Below are positions 34,084-44,439 of a DNA stretch of 64,000 bases, piece after piece. The notes under the pieces are model-generated. The model ran no database searches and was not told the DNA's origin. It worked only from the letters and a program-made list of their open reading frames with translations. Location of the stretch: positions 186,001-250,000 of the forward strand of contig CANTFK010000842.1 of the NCBI GenBank assembly GCA_947646735.1. Direction: 5' to 3'. Numbering within the stretch: the first letter of the stretch is position 1; the number at the start of each line of letters is the position of its first letter. The stretch is from Peronospora farinosa (Eukaryota > Oomycota > Peronosporomycetes > Peronosporales > Peronosporaceae). A program made the position numbers and the translations under genes.

Positions 34084-34319
34084 CGATCTCCTGACGAGCT
34101 GTCACCAGCTCGTTACTTAGAGAATAAAGCCGCCGTTCATTCTCCAATAGTGCGACAGCATTGTTTGCCCGAGACTTCTCATGGTCAAACCCAAGCTGTC
34201 GCACAATGTCCTCTAAGCAGCGACGCTTATCCCGTTCGTGATCAACATCACAACGGAGCTCACGAGTTACACAAGCAAACCCGTCTAACTCAGCAGCCAA
34301 GTCCGATGAAAGAGTTGAA

Positions 34320-34602
34320 CTGGGTTTTTCCTCCACCACCGCATCCGCTGGTGGACTCTCATGGTGGGAAGCGCTTCCTCGTGGAACGCTTGCTAAATCA
34401 AAGCGAGGTGAAGGGACATTGGACGAGTTATCTCGTCCGGTGGCGTGGCTATCCGCCTTCGGCGGATAGCTGGGAACCTCGGGCCCAACTGATGGCCGAC
34501 GTTCCCGGCCTTTTCGAACAGTACGACAAGGGACACCCGATAGTGAAGAAGGACCATCGGAAAACGAGCGCCCAGCGCGCTCGTAAAGGGATTGCAAAGT
34601 AG
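34320..34602 (+). pseudogene. Chromodomain of gypsy Y
   Basis: RFLVERLLNQSEVKGHWTSY, then LVRWRGYPPSADSWEPRAQL, near 34374-34490, with DVPGLFEQYDKG beyond. This is a complete-looking chromodomain with its W-E-P signature. It is the last sense coding of Y and lies wholly opposite the antisense ORF 34618-33929. Confidence 0.85.
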
Positions 34603-35136
34603 CAATCCTTTCACGCATCTTAAAAGAGATTCGAGCTCTCCACCAGGGATCATTAAGGAGGTACGCTTCCTTAGGCGCTCTTGACGAGGTGCTCAGACAC
34701 CCCGGGCATGGGTCGCTCTAAGAGAGGCATAAGAGGCCTTTCTCATTCGATAACCGGTGAAAACGATAGCATACATCGGACGTGCTTCGTTTCTCAAACT
34801 TATTGCGGCTAGCATAAAGTCTTTGAAACCAAGCCTCTTTCCCAACGTTTAAGACGTTGTGATAAACGCGTTCCAAGATTAAAGGAACGCATCAGCCTCA
34901 CGCTTCTTGTGTGGGCCATACCATCGATGTTCAAGAAACACATCGATGTGATAATCGTTCTCAGTGCGAAAGTTCTTCGCACTGGCGTCAAGGCCATGAA
35001 GCTTTGACGCATCAAACAACGGTATGGGAGACCGTTCGTTGGTCTTTCCAGAAAAACGATCAAGCAGATGCTTAGATAGCATCCAGGGCTTGCGATCAGG
35101 AGCAAGACGCATTACGTTGCGGTCTAAATCCTCCTG

Positions 35137-35362
35137 CGTGGTGTCAACAGAAGTACCGACACCACGAGCATTAGTGTCAACAGAAGTACCGACACTATGA
35201 GCATTGATGTCAGTAGAAGCACTGACATCACCCTTACGGTCCCCACCCGAGTCACTATCCTTCGACTCGTTTGGCGAGTCGTCTGATTCATCAGACGACC
35301 CGAACATTTCACGGTACATTGATTCACTCAATGTACCACGATCCCTCCTCGTAAGATTCGAC
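35137..35362. repeat. Cluster of perfect hairpins, including three co-varying tandem units
   Basis: Stems read directly: 35137-35145/35158-35166 (9 bp), 35172-35178/35191-35197 (7 bp), 35205-35214/35221-35230 (10 bp), 35263-35269/35275-35281 (7 bp), 35278-35286/35291-35299 (9 bp), 35313-35322/35328-35337 (10 bp). The first three are tandem repeats (loop AACAGAAGTACC in two of them) whose arms differ by matched changes. Confidence 0.85.
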
Positions 35363-35537
35363 GACGAGGTATCGCCTCAGTAGCGGCAGCACACAGGCGT
35401 GCAGCCGACTTCTTGGCTGCCTTAGCAGCGACGCGCATTGACTTAGTCATAGCGTGAAAATTGTTGGAATAAAAAGAAAACCCAACAAGTGCTCCTTTCC
35501 CATAGTCACTAAACAGTCACTAATGTGACTGTTGGTT

Positions 35538-35551
35538 GAGGGGGGGGGTGA
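35538..35551 (+). promoter_or_regulatory. Polypurine tract of gypsy Y
   Basis: GAGGGGGGGGGTGA immediately upstream of the LTR start TGTAACAGGG, the expected plus-strand primer position. Confidence 0.8.
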
Positions 35552-35647
35552 TGTAACAGGGTGAGTCCGTTACATAATATTGACACTTATACAGACTATT
35601 TGAATTTAATAGTCCTTGGGATAAAAAAATAAATGTATAATATTTTT

Positions 35648-35791
35648 AATTATTTTTGTTTTGTACCTATTTTAGTTCCTATTGAATTAGTTTCATATAT
35701 TTTTCGTGTAATTAGTTAACCTGTAAGATTATTTGCGAATATGATGGCCGGACATACATTATTAAAGGTTATTGCAGGTTTTGCGTTGTAA
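35648..35791 (+). pseudogene. atp6: Mitochondrial ATP synthase subunit a fragment
   Basis: 48 codons reading VPILVPIELVSYIFRVIS, a stop in place of Leu, then PVRLFANMMAGHTLLKVIAG. RLFANMMAGHTLLK is the hallmark of ATP synthase F0 subunit a, the membrane proton-channel subunit. Only this internal helix region is present; it ends abruptly after GFAL and is flanked by non-atp6 sequence. Non-functional mitochondrial relic in the nucleus. Confidence 0.85.
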
Positions 35792-35874
35792 CAACTTTTA
35801 AAGAAAAACATTGAATATTCAAACATTGGCGAACAACGTGCTAATAAATAAACATAGGATTTTATTATTATTGA

Positions 35875-35990
35875 ATAATAACGGACTCGAACCGCTAACA
35901 TTTTCGGTTTACGTCCCTGTTTGATATGTCTATCTTACAGTCAAGCAAGCTTTTACCATTATGCTCTACAATTGATAATATAATCCAATT
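35875..35990 (-). tRNA. Mitochondrial tRNA-like remnant (possibly tRNA-Tyr)
   Basis: On the minus strand: a D-arm-like GAGCATAATGGTAAAAGC, a possible anticodon GTA in TTGACTGTAAGATAG, a long variable region, and a good T-arm AGCGGTTCGAGTCCGTT. The acceptor stem does not close convincingly. The identity rests on GTA and the long variable arm only. Confidence 0.45.
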
Positions 35991-36202
35991 TGAGCTTACC
36001 TTTAAACTTTTTTTTATCGATAAAATTTTTATTTTTCCTTACAATTAAATAAACCACTACTAATCCAATTTGAAATGTAAATAAAATATTCATATTCATT
36101 TGTAATTATATTATAAATAATAATTAATGGGGTGGTTCTTTAAAATTTGAAACACCTTTATTATTTGTTTTAGTGCTAATATTTAGAATTTTTAGATATA
36201 AT

Positions 36203-36275
36203 AGCTAACGCGTTAAGCACTCCGCCTGAAAAGTATGATCGCAAGATTGAAATTCAAAGGAATTGACGGGAGTCT
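36203..36275 (+). rRNA. Mitochondrial SSU rRNA fragment
   Basis: Contains GCTAACGCGTTAAGCACTCC, CGCAAGATTGAAATTCAAAG and GGAATTGACGGGAGTC, the universally conserved small-subunit block around E. coli position 900. About 73 bp only, ending inside the block. A fragment, not a gene. Confidence 0.85.
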
Positions 36276-36695
36276 ATGAAGTGTCAGTAAAAATATTATT
36301 ATAACTAATAATATTTTTGACAATATTACCTTTTCTTATATTATTGTCCCTACATCTCCTTGAAGTTGGAGATGCCCTCTAATTGGTTGATATGGGCCAT
36401 CATATCAACCAACGCGCTGACCAATGACCGATGGACGCGCGCAATGAGTGGAGGGCAAGTTGTCAGCATACATAGTTGTAGTTTAATATAGTTAACATAG
36501 GTTATAACAGATAAGTTTTATTAGATAGTTAGCTATATTACATTCAGTTTTCTTTTCCTTCTCAACTAAGCGTTTGTTTAGTTGATAAGCTTCCTCTGCT
36601 CACGTGTACGTGAGCAATTGAGGCACCTGCTTTCACTGTCATCAGTGAAGGTAGACTATACTGTTATCAGTATAGTCGGAGGTTGCCCCATTACA

Positions 36696-37080
36696 AATGT
36701 GGTATCATGTTTTGGATGTTAAGCAAAATAACATCCCCGACCTGATTACCGCACTTTCGTTGCTGGATTCTGCAAAGGCTTGAGGCTACCAGGATCGATC
36801 TTCGATCGCAGATCAACCCGGATCGTCTTTCGCCTGTTTATCCAGTAAGTTCGTTTCAAGTAGTATTCATGATTCAATAATATTTTTCTGATCGTTCAAT
36901 ACAAATTTCCATATCTTTACATTTCTTTAATCATCTCCAAAACTGTCTTCTTTCTTTGGCCTTTTCGGCCGCAAACCAGTCTCCCAGACCTTAAATCGCT
37001 ATACTCATTATACACAAATTTCCTTTCCTCCACTCTAAGCAACCTCCTTCCATATTGTACCAATCCCAACTCTCGATCTT
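36696..37080. other. Spacer between Y LTR and element S2
   Basis: No supported gene. It has an inverted repeat GGATGTTAAGCAAAATAACATCC at about 36716. On the minus strand, 37105-36917 is a 62-residue ORF continuing past the S2 chromodomain end, probably non-coding tail of S2. Confidence 0.4.
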
Positions 37081-37801
37081 CATTAGCCACCCGATATTTT
37101 TTCATGCGACTGCATCACTTCAAAACGATTTAGGCTGATTATGCACCCCTTAGGATCTCGTAATAATGCACCACAGCTTAAATCGGCTTCATCGACTCAG
37201 GATGGTCGGCACAACCTTTCCAGTAGACTTAAAACTGTCTTTGTACTCGGCTAAAACGCGCTTTACGATCATACCGCCTATCCACAATCTTCTGCACTTC
37301 ATTTTCGCCTTTTTTATAAGAACGCCTTGATGTCTTCCGACAAAAAAGTGCTTCGTCAAAATCGAATCGATATTCGTCAACCATCGTCAGCAATTTGTTT
37401 GGACGATCCGAGAACATCTTTACTTTATTCAACTTAGATATATGCACGATAGTAAATAGTCGATATGATGTACCAGCGATGTCCAGGCGGAAGCATGATC
37501 TCCACACATTTCTTTTAATCGAAAAGGTCCATGCCACATATGTGCTAGCTTTCGAGCGTACCCTTCTTTCACACGATACAAACATAACCAGACTCGCCCC
37601 TGGTTCAATTTCGTGAGGCTTGAGATCTTCATTGTGGCGATCAGCACGTGTTTGGATCGCAGTCCTGAGTCTCTCATTTACTGCTTCTCTCGCCCGCTGA
37701 TAATGCCGCTGCACATGATATCGCCACCTACGTGGATCGCGATCCCGACGCCTAGTACTCCCTAATGGTAATGTGGCTTCCAACGTAAGTCGCGGTCCCA
37801 T
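37081..37801 (-). pseudogene. S2: integrase C-terminus and chromodomain
   Basis: Second dual-RNase-H element, minus strand. 37801-37229: LEATLPLGSTRRRDRDPRRW, RWRYHVQRHYQRAREAVNER, a frame-broken beta module, then FDFDEALFCRKTS, KARFSRVQRQF. The chromodomain core (VYWKGC...) continues in broken frames to about 37110 (NRFEVMQ-like). Clearly homologous to R 14200-14900 but more decayed. Confidence 0.8.
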
Positions 37802-38670
37802 CCATGAATCAAGAAATATGACGTTTCCGATTCTGAGTGGTATTGATCGCGAAAGCTATGTGTTTGGCATACTCGTCCTTAACTCGTTGATTAACTTCAG
37901 AGACATACATCCTTAATGCACGAGTCAGAGTGTGCACGTTAGGTTCAGCAGTTGTATCTGGTTGAGCTCGATATGCCATCGTTGCCCTTTGCTTCTGTCA
38001 AATAATTCGGTTGAATGCACGAAAATTTTAGACATAACTTAAAATCTTGGTCATGACGTATTCTTCACTAGATATAAAACGACAAAAAACACACTCTTCG
38101 TAGTTTTCAGCGATTGTTTAGGTAGTTCTAGACTGTCTTGCTTCGGCGAATATATAGCCAAAAAGTTAATCCACCTAAATAAGTAATTCGATTTTACCTT
38201 TGAACGATTTGGGCAGAGACGCGATATGACCCATGGCGAAATAATGAAATGGGTAGATAGCATGTAAATTCCCAGGTGACTATCCATTGATCAAGGGATG
38301 TCCTTTCTAGTTTTACAATCCTTACACTGACTCACTAACGCTGTACACTTCGGTATAGACCTCTTCAGTGAAATTATAACTGTATTCGTTAGTAGGCTCC
38401 AAAAAAAGTATAAATATGATTTGAATGTCCTCACAACTCCCTGGTGGCCTCCTTCTAGATTCGAATGATAGTGATGCAAAAAATCTTCTTGCAGATTTTC
38501 GGGTACCCCAAGACGAGCGATCTCATCTTAAACTTCGGATTTGTTGTAGTTCCAGGGAAGAAAATAAACAAATTATCTTCATTCACTTTATAATCATTGG
38601 TATTCTTGCCACAGGAATTTGTTTCTTCAATCGTCAAATTCGAGATGTCACCGACCAAATATGTCTTCAA
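37802..38670 (-). pseudogene. S2: integrase
   Basis: Minus strand: pre-integrase 38670-38455 (MKTYLVGDISNLTIEETNSC, like R 13345-13410). The zinc finger is at 38479-38291 (HHYHSNLEGGHQG ... CKDCKTRK). The core is in shifted frames at 38287-37810 (ISPWVISRLCPNRSK; TLTRALRMYVSEVNQRVKDE near 37900). The three acidic residues cannot all be placed. Heavily decayed. Confidence 0.75.
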
Positions 38671-39760
38671 ATTAGCAATCCAGCATTTCTCGTCTTGAGC
38701 ACACTATATGCGATCACTTTTTATCTGTTGAACGAATTCTTCCTGCATAATCCGTGGCGATCAATTTTGTTGTGGCGATCGGGTGAGCGCCACTACTTTT
38801 ATCACCGATTCGGTTTCTCTAGACCTCAGCAATTCATCCAATTGATTATGCGTGATTAAATCTCGTCGACCTTCATTTGAGGTAAAACTCACCCCATCTT
38901 CTCGCTACTATCCATTCGGTCTGTGCTCTGATTATAATCTCTTATCATATGTTGAAACTCATGGGCTGCACACGGTCACAATTATATTTACGCTCGGTGT
39001 CGCAATAGTTGTAGACCTTGCGCTTTACAATCAATCTCACCACGCATTTGTCGAATCACCAGATTTGAAATTATGACTTCTCCCCTGTCCCGATTGGCGA
39101 GTTATTCCATGCCCGTCGTATTCTGCTTCATTCACTGTCAGGTCAGCTAAATATTTGAATGCTGCCTCTAAAATTTTCCACTCTAGTAGTTGCCATACGA
39201 TAGCACTGAATCTCCACCCATTACGTTTAACACGTCCAGATCCATCGAAACTGACGACCAGAAGACTTTCATTTCTCCCAGAGTAGCGTGCGGTATACTT
39301 ATATTCCGTCTCGGCTATTTCCGGGGGGGCGATCGCAATTACTTTATCATCGAATTCTACACGAGGTGTTATACTTGCCGCCGAAGCTCCGAGTATCTCG
39401 TCTTCTGCGTTCTCACATTCCTTAATATCCAATGTCCAAGTCAATAATAAGGCTGCCTACCTTCCTAGTCTTTCATTAAAGACCGAAGTATGCAATATTC
39501 TGGCCAACCTTATATTACGCGTAGAAACCTCTATCTCTCGCAAGAATAACATAAAAGAGCATGTTCCTATGAAGTGCTCGCACTTTTTTTCAACCATCCC
39601 GTAATTCAATTCATTCAGCTACAACGTTCAACATGAAAAAGTTATTTGACAATATATGCTGTAAGATTTCTGCATCAAAGCTGCTGAGACCGCCCATTTA
39701 CTAGCTTTTGCGACAACCACTGAAGGTCTATCTATATCAAATTTTTTAAGGATCGTGGTA
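38671..39760 (-). pseudogene. S2: both RNase H domains
   Basis: Minus strand. The first RNase H at about 39740-39440 has VVVAKASKWAVSAALMQ (Lys at the catalytic-Asp position) and ELNYGMVEKK. The second, in ORF 39444-39037, has ESLLVVSFDGSGRVKRNG and LTVNEAEYDG, followed by scattered remains (CGD-like and ALQ segments) to 38671. It supports the dual-RNase-H layout seen in R. Confidence 0.75.
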
Positions 39761-41010
39761 TTGGCGATCTGACTTTTATAACATAGTATAAACACGATCA
39801 TCGATTCTTTTCAACGAGTCCGACCTTCCTGATCTGGATAGCTCTTTAAATCAGGTTTTTGATCTGGATCGCCAAATATATCAGAGTTTCGACCTAGATC
39901 GCTCTTAATTACAGAGTCTCGATCTAGATCGCGGCGATTACTTTGTTGACGGTGACAGCGGTTACCATTTTCGACATCTGGGGTCAATGTGTTCACGGTA
40001 TCCAAACGGCGAATAATGTGGAAACCGTAATTCATACAACATCGACGCATAAAGCGCAAAATCTTCGACAAATCGACCATAGTATTTCAAACTTTTCAGG
40101 AACGACTGCATTGATCGTAACTTCTTAAAAAAAATTCACAAGCGAATCTAGATCTTTTGGATATGCTTCCATTCCGGCGAGCGAAACTTAATGCCCCAAG
40201 TAATACACCTGTCGTCGTTTCCAAAAACGTTTTAGTCAGATTATCGACAGATTCAATTCATCGCAAACTTTTAGCAATCGTTTCACCTTATCGTATAAGA
40301 AGACCCACGATGTAGCTGAAATTAATATGTCATCAATATATTATCTTGTACCAAGCACAGAAGAATTCTGGCTGGCATCCAGATCTCCTTCAGCAACCCC
40401 ATTATTTAACTTTGGTGATCCAGTAGTTGTGACTTTTGAACCTGGTGATTCTGCACCGACCGTAATTAGACGTTTGCCGATCTTGAGATAACAGTACAAC
40501 GCATTTTCTATCAGTCACTGATAAATCTGCGGGATGTTTTCAGCCCATACGACATCCTCAACCGTTCAATCAAACCTGACGATGTAATAAAAGGAGAAAT
40601 CATCCTTGCCCTCTCCACCATTTTCACGACCCAAAAGTCGTTTGACATACCATAAACCAATACCACAACGCCTTGTTCATATCTTGTAACAATTTACTTA
40701 TTAGCGGCATGGGGGTAAACCTTTAATCTCATCAGTTATTTCACCCGTCGATAGTTATTGCTTGAACGGATGTCGACACTATTCTTTTTGATGATCACAG
40801 CAATTGTCGAAGCCCATGGTGATGTCGACGGTCGAATGATTTTAGCTGATGATAATATCTTGATTTGTTCAGCTTCATTCTCGCAAAATTTAGGCGCGAC
40901 CGATCGTACTCGTTGCGCGATTAAATTTGCTCCATGTCGCATACAGCTCCACGTGCCGCTGAAGGTAAAGCATTTCATCTGCCAATAAGCAAGCGACGGT
41001 CCCCCCAAAT
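39761..41010 (-). pseudogene. S2: reverse transcriptase
   Basis: Minus strand. 41008-40736 has LIAQRVRSVAPKFCENEAEQ, RPSTSPWASTIAVIIKKNS and NNYRRVK, the RT fingers. Palm remnants lie near 40340-40320, where the plus strand reads complements of a YIDD-like box (ATATTGATGAC). The thumb is not clear. Decayed by many indels. Confidence 0.7.
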
Positions 41011-42240
41011 CAATTGTATTATTCCATCTTGGTCTTCTTTAAAGGGGACTCCCGGGTCGCTCACTTGAATGTCATCAATTGTGACTTCGGCTGTAGACGA
41101 AACAAATTCCGGCAAAAAGTCCATATGTTATTTCACGTCCTTGGCATACAACTCGCCACTTTCGTTATAATTTGTAGAGCTTTAAGGCTTCACACCTTTA
41201 CCTTCTGTCATAACTTCACCTTCGTTTTTCACATTCAAAACACTGGCCAGCTTTCGGGATTGTAGATCGCGATCAATAATTACCGGATCGCGATCCTCGT
41301 AGTCTCAATTTAATAATTTTCGAAACAAGATTCACAGATCCTAATATTATTGCCGGATCGTGATCCACAGAATCACGATTAGTAATAGCCATATAGTGGT
41401 CATTAAATTCTGGATTGCGGTCTTCGTTGGTTAAATTTCTTCAACTGGTATATCATGTACTTAATCGACTTCTGGCGTCCCTTTTATCGCATTAATCATA
41501 AACGGCGATCGTGCTGGTCGTTGAATTTCATCCTTGATCACCTAGTCTTCCACAATTTATCCCCAACATCACTTATCGTAATGCATTTACCATTCAATCG
41601 TGACGTGATCCTTACCGTTTTTATGGTCCTTCCTTCTGCTACCTCTTTTGGATGTGTTAGAAGTTTTCTCGGCGTAAGGTAGGAAAAGTAATCCGCTAGC
41701 GATCTATTTAATTCCTCCGGTGGTTCTTCTTCACAACTGATATCGCTTCGAACGCTAATGTCTGCCATTCGTCGTATCGACGCAATTCAACCGAGAAATA
41801 CCAAGATAACCGAAGTATCATGTCTGCAACAATCCACCAACCTAATAGTGATCCATAACTTAGAGTCACTTCTCGATAAACGAGATTAGTAATCTGTACA
41901 TGCTTGATCCGACCAGGTCCTGTATTTACTGTGGGCACCATTTTGAATCGCGCCTCATCCAAAGCTTAGCCTTATGGGGACCCAACTCAATCTTCACTTT
42001 TGTCGTCCCTCCTACCAGGACCACCACATGCTGATTTGCAATTGTGATCGCTTGTATGGTCGCCCGATAAGGGGTCTTAGTCCAGTTAGAAGAATTCTAA
42101 CCTCATCGGGCAAACAAAGTGTTCCATCCGCTAAATACAGACGTTTCCCAGCCGGTACCATGAAATCCATACCTAGAAACGCATCTTGACCTACTTGGCC
42201 TCCTACCCAAGCATCAAAACAATAAGCTAGTGATCCATTA
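41011..42240 (-). pseudogene. S2: protease and pre-RT region
   Basis: Minus strand. 41962-41708 has RFKMVPTVNTGPGRIKHVQI (compare R 8925-8980). 42200-42060 has the protease C-terminus (LGMDFMVPAGKRLYLADG then TLCLPDEVRILLTG). 41768-41538 covers a low-similarity linker. The active-site loop is not found. Confidence 0.7.
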
Positions 42241-42631
42241 ATCGTGATCTTAATTTTGTACGACCATTCTCATAGTCTTCTTGACCTTGGAGTGTAGTGT
42301 AGACATGATCATCGATCGGTGCTGAGCGCACTTCTCCTCTTCAATCGTGCGTTGCTGTTGCTCATCGAGCGGGTTCGCGACACCACGTTCATAGAGCATA
42401 TTTGGTTGGTGCCCGTTGAGATTCGTCTCCACCTAAGTGTAATCTATAGTCTCCCACAAATTTAGTATCACTCTTATAGTTTACTACATCACCCAAACCT
42501 TCCCCAAGGATGGCGTCAAGTGCGCGTGTGTTATGAACAACAGTTAGGTTTATTGTTCGTACACCTCACAACCTCGTTGAGTAAATGTGTCGAATGACGT
42601 TGTAGGGTAGCGCCGGTCTGGTCGGGGGGAG
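42241..42631. other. No supported gene
   Basis: Minus-strand remains of the S2 protease 5' part may reach 42430; beyond that nothing is recognised. A polypurine-like GGTCGGGGGGAG ends at 42631. Confidence 0.35.
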
Positions 42632-43151
42632 TGTAACTGGGTTACAAGACGTTTGGACAACCGATAATGATGTATGAAATGCAACTATGATATTATCTGT
42701 AAAGAGGTGGTTACATGACGGCTAAATAATCATCAAGCTAGCATGAAATGCTATATGCTACACTTTTCTTACGGAGGTATCAAACATGCTCCATTAAAGA
42801 TGAGGGGTATCAGTAGTACCGTATCTTTTCGGTTGTAGATGAATAATCTTGGAAAAGAGTATTAAGTACCGCATACACTAACGAAGATTGGTGTGTCAAT
42901 CGATAATAGTTCCGCATATTGAAGATTACTATGATAAGTAGTTAGCTTAAGTGTATGGTACTTAGAATAGGGTTTATAATTTACTACGTATCGTAGAACA
43001 TAAAAAAAGTTTAGTCCTCACTAAAAAAGTCATTATAAGACTTGTTCTCTTGGGTCTTAACCGATCATATGCTGCTAATCTTCTAGCTTGCTAACTAATG
43101 CTCCATCCGAGAGCCGATGTAATTCCCGACATCCAGTGCGTCGCCATTACA
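42632..43151 (+). repeat. Probable LTR (TGTAAC...ATTACA)
   Basis: Starts TGTAACTGGG right after GGTCGGGGGGAG (polypurine tract) and has a matching terminus GCCATTACA at 43151. About 520 bp, no coding. The second copy is not in the window, so the end is tentative. Confidence 0.5.
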
Positions 43152-43180
43152 GACAGCATCACTCGGTGGAGTTATACATG

Positions 43181-44439
43181 TCACCCTCGCGCATTTCTCG
43201 GGTTCAACCCTAGATGACTCGCCTCTAGGTCAACAAAGCTTGCGTCATTTAGGCATTCGATATCACTACAAGTATCAATTAACGGAGTACGAGCCGTATA
43301 ATCACGCGTCAATAAGCATTGCTTGACACTACTATTATTATAATGGAAGTCCAGTTGCACATACATACCGATATCCAGCACACTTACCGCCTCGGTCAGT
43401 GGCTCGCGTCAACAGCGCCTTTTTTACCTACCGAAGGTCGGCTAATGATCTTCAAAGCTTCGGTAGAAAAATTGCGCGTTGCGAATAAGAATTTGAAATT
43501 TCAATCATCTCATGGCTTATGGCATTTAAGCCAAGCTATACCGAGAATGGGATCATATCAGGAGGCCAATCTAGGTCAAAACAGCATTCGATACTATCAA
43601 AGTCCAAAACCTTCACACCTAAGTCTAACGGAACTTAAGGAATGGTGACACGTGCACCAGTCTCGAAACGAACCGTCCTAAATCACCTTCTTGCGCTTTA
43701 AGCGCTTTAACATATTCCTGACTCCCTTAATGGGAATGACGTCTTACCAAATTACCCAACGCTCCTCAGTTGTTAAAAATGACCATTGCTTATAAAAATC
43801 CTTTTATAGTTGCCAGCATAATTAACAGCCTGGCTTGTTTCCACAGCTCATGGAACATTCCACAAAGTCTGGGCTAAGCTCTGTTCACCTCTGCACCCTA
43901 GAGGTTCTACAGCATTTAATTCTTTTTCAGTAAGGCTCCCCACACCTACTGGGATTCTACATTTCCCTCGTCATGCCTTCCTTTCGGCTTGGAGTATAAT
44001 TACATCTCTGCCGAATCTGACGTTGCTTCCGCAACGGATAATATAGATGGAGATGACTTGTTCTTCCGAGCATGTAACATCTACGATGTTAGCTTTCTAC
44101 TCTGCAGCTTATAGTTCAGCTTCTTCTTTCTCAGCATAGCTGAGGTTCATAGGCTCAGCCTTATCAAAGGAGCTCGATGTTATGTCCTTGGGCACCATAG
44201 CGAGCATCTTTGAGATTAACTCGGCGTTTAAGGCTATTTTCATCGCTTCCTCGAGCGTCAAAGAGTGAACACGAAAGAAACACGTGCTTGCGACCCCAGT
44301 GCGAAGTCCTCTCATACCAATGGTCACTCGAAGCTCCAAGGTTCAGCTGCGTAGCAGCAAAAATGATCTTAACTTTTAAACATAGTTCGATCATTCCTCC
44401 TTTCCCTGTCGGGAATATAAGAAACCTAAGCGCACGCAA
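43181..44439 (-). pseudogene. Decayed gypsy gag-protease fragment
   Basis: Minus strand. 44339-44109: GLRTGVASTCFFRVHSLTLE, EEAMKIALNAE, EPMNLSYAEKEEAEL, the end of a gypsy Gag like the Z segment PATLEEAFAIALRED. 43381-43181: TPLIDTCSDIECLNDASF, a retropepsin-like active site with Thr-Cys in place of Thr-Gly. Between them only stops and fragments. A lineage different from X, Y and Z. Confidence 0.6.

Larger units (their letters stand above)
33929..35450 (-). pseudogene. Antisense accessory ORF of gypsy Y
   Basis: Starts about 100 bp inside the 3' LTR and points toward pol. 35450 begins ATG ACT AAG (40 residues rich in Lys/Arg/Ala). After a frameshift, 35331-34879 has YREMFGSSDESDDSPNES, then VGTSVDT repeats and FDASKLHGLDASAKNF / YHIDVFLEHRWYGP. 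34618-33929 is 229 residues ending in a coiled coil (DHERDKRRCLEDIVRQLGF, ENERRLYSLSNELVTARQEI near 34250-34080). The MFG-acidic motif matches the one in the S copy (MFGPDSETESDES). Function unknown. The frame is broken at least twice. Confidence 0.6.
35641..36280. other. Mosaic nuclear insert of mitochondrial DNA
   Basis: AT-rich block unlike its surroundings, holding atp6, tRNA-like and SSU rRNA pieces described separately. It lies within the Y 3' LTR. Parts between the named pieces (35792-35870 and 35995-36200) are AT-rich and unassigned. Confidence 0.8.
35552..36695 (+). repeat. 3' LTR of gypsy Y, split by a mitochondrial insert
   Basis: Begins TGTAACAGGG after the polypurine tract. The best terminal match is CCCATTACA ending at 36695. 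The right half (36353-36677) is a string of six stem-loops, e.g. 36383-36394/36401-36412 (12 bp), 36598-36605/36608-36615 (8 bp) and 36654-36662/36669-36677 (9 bp). The middle, about 35641-36280, is mitochondrial in origin. The exact LTR end is inferred because the 5' LTR of Y is not in the window. Confidence 0.6.

Noticed and set aside
35137..35362. Possible CRISPR-like repeat array
   Set aside because: Units are hairpins inside a eukaryotic retroelement, with unequal lengths and no unique spacers of constant size.
35875..35990. Functional tRNA gene
   Set aside because: The acceptor stem does not pair convincingly and it lies among other mitochondrial fragments; treated as a relic.
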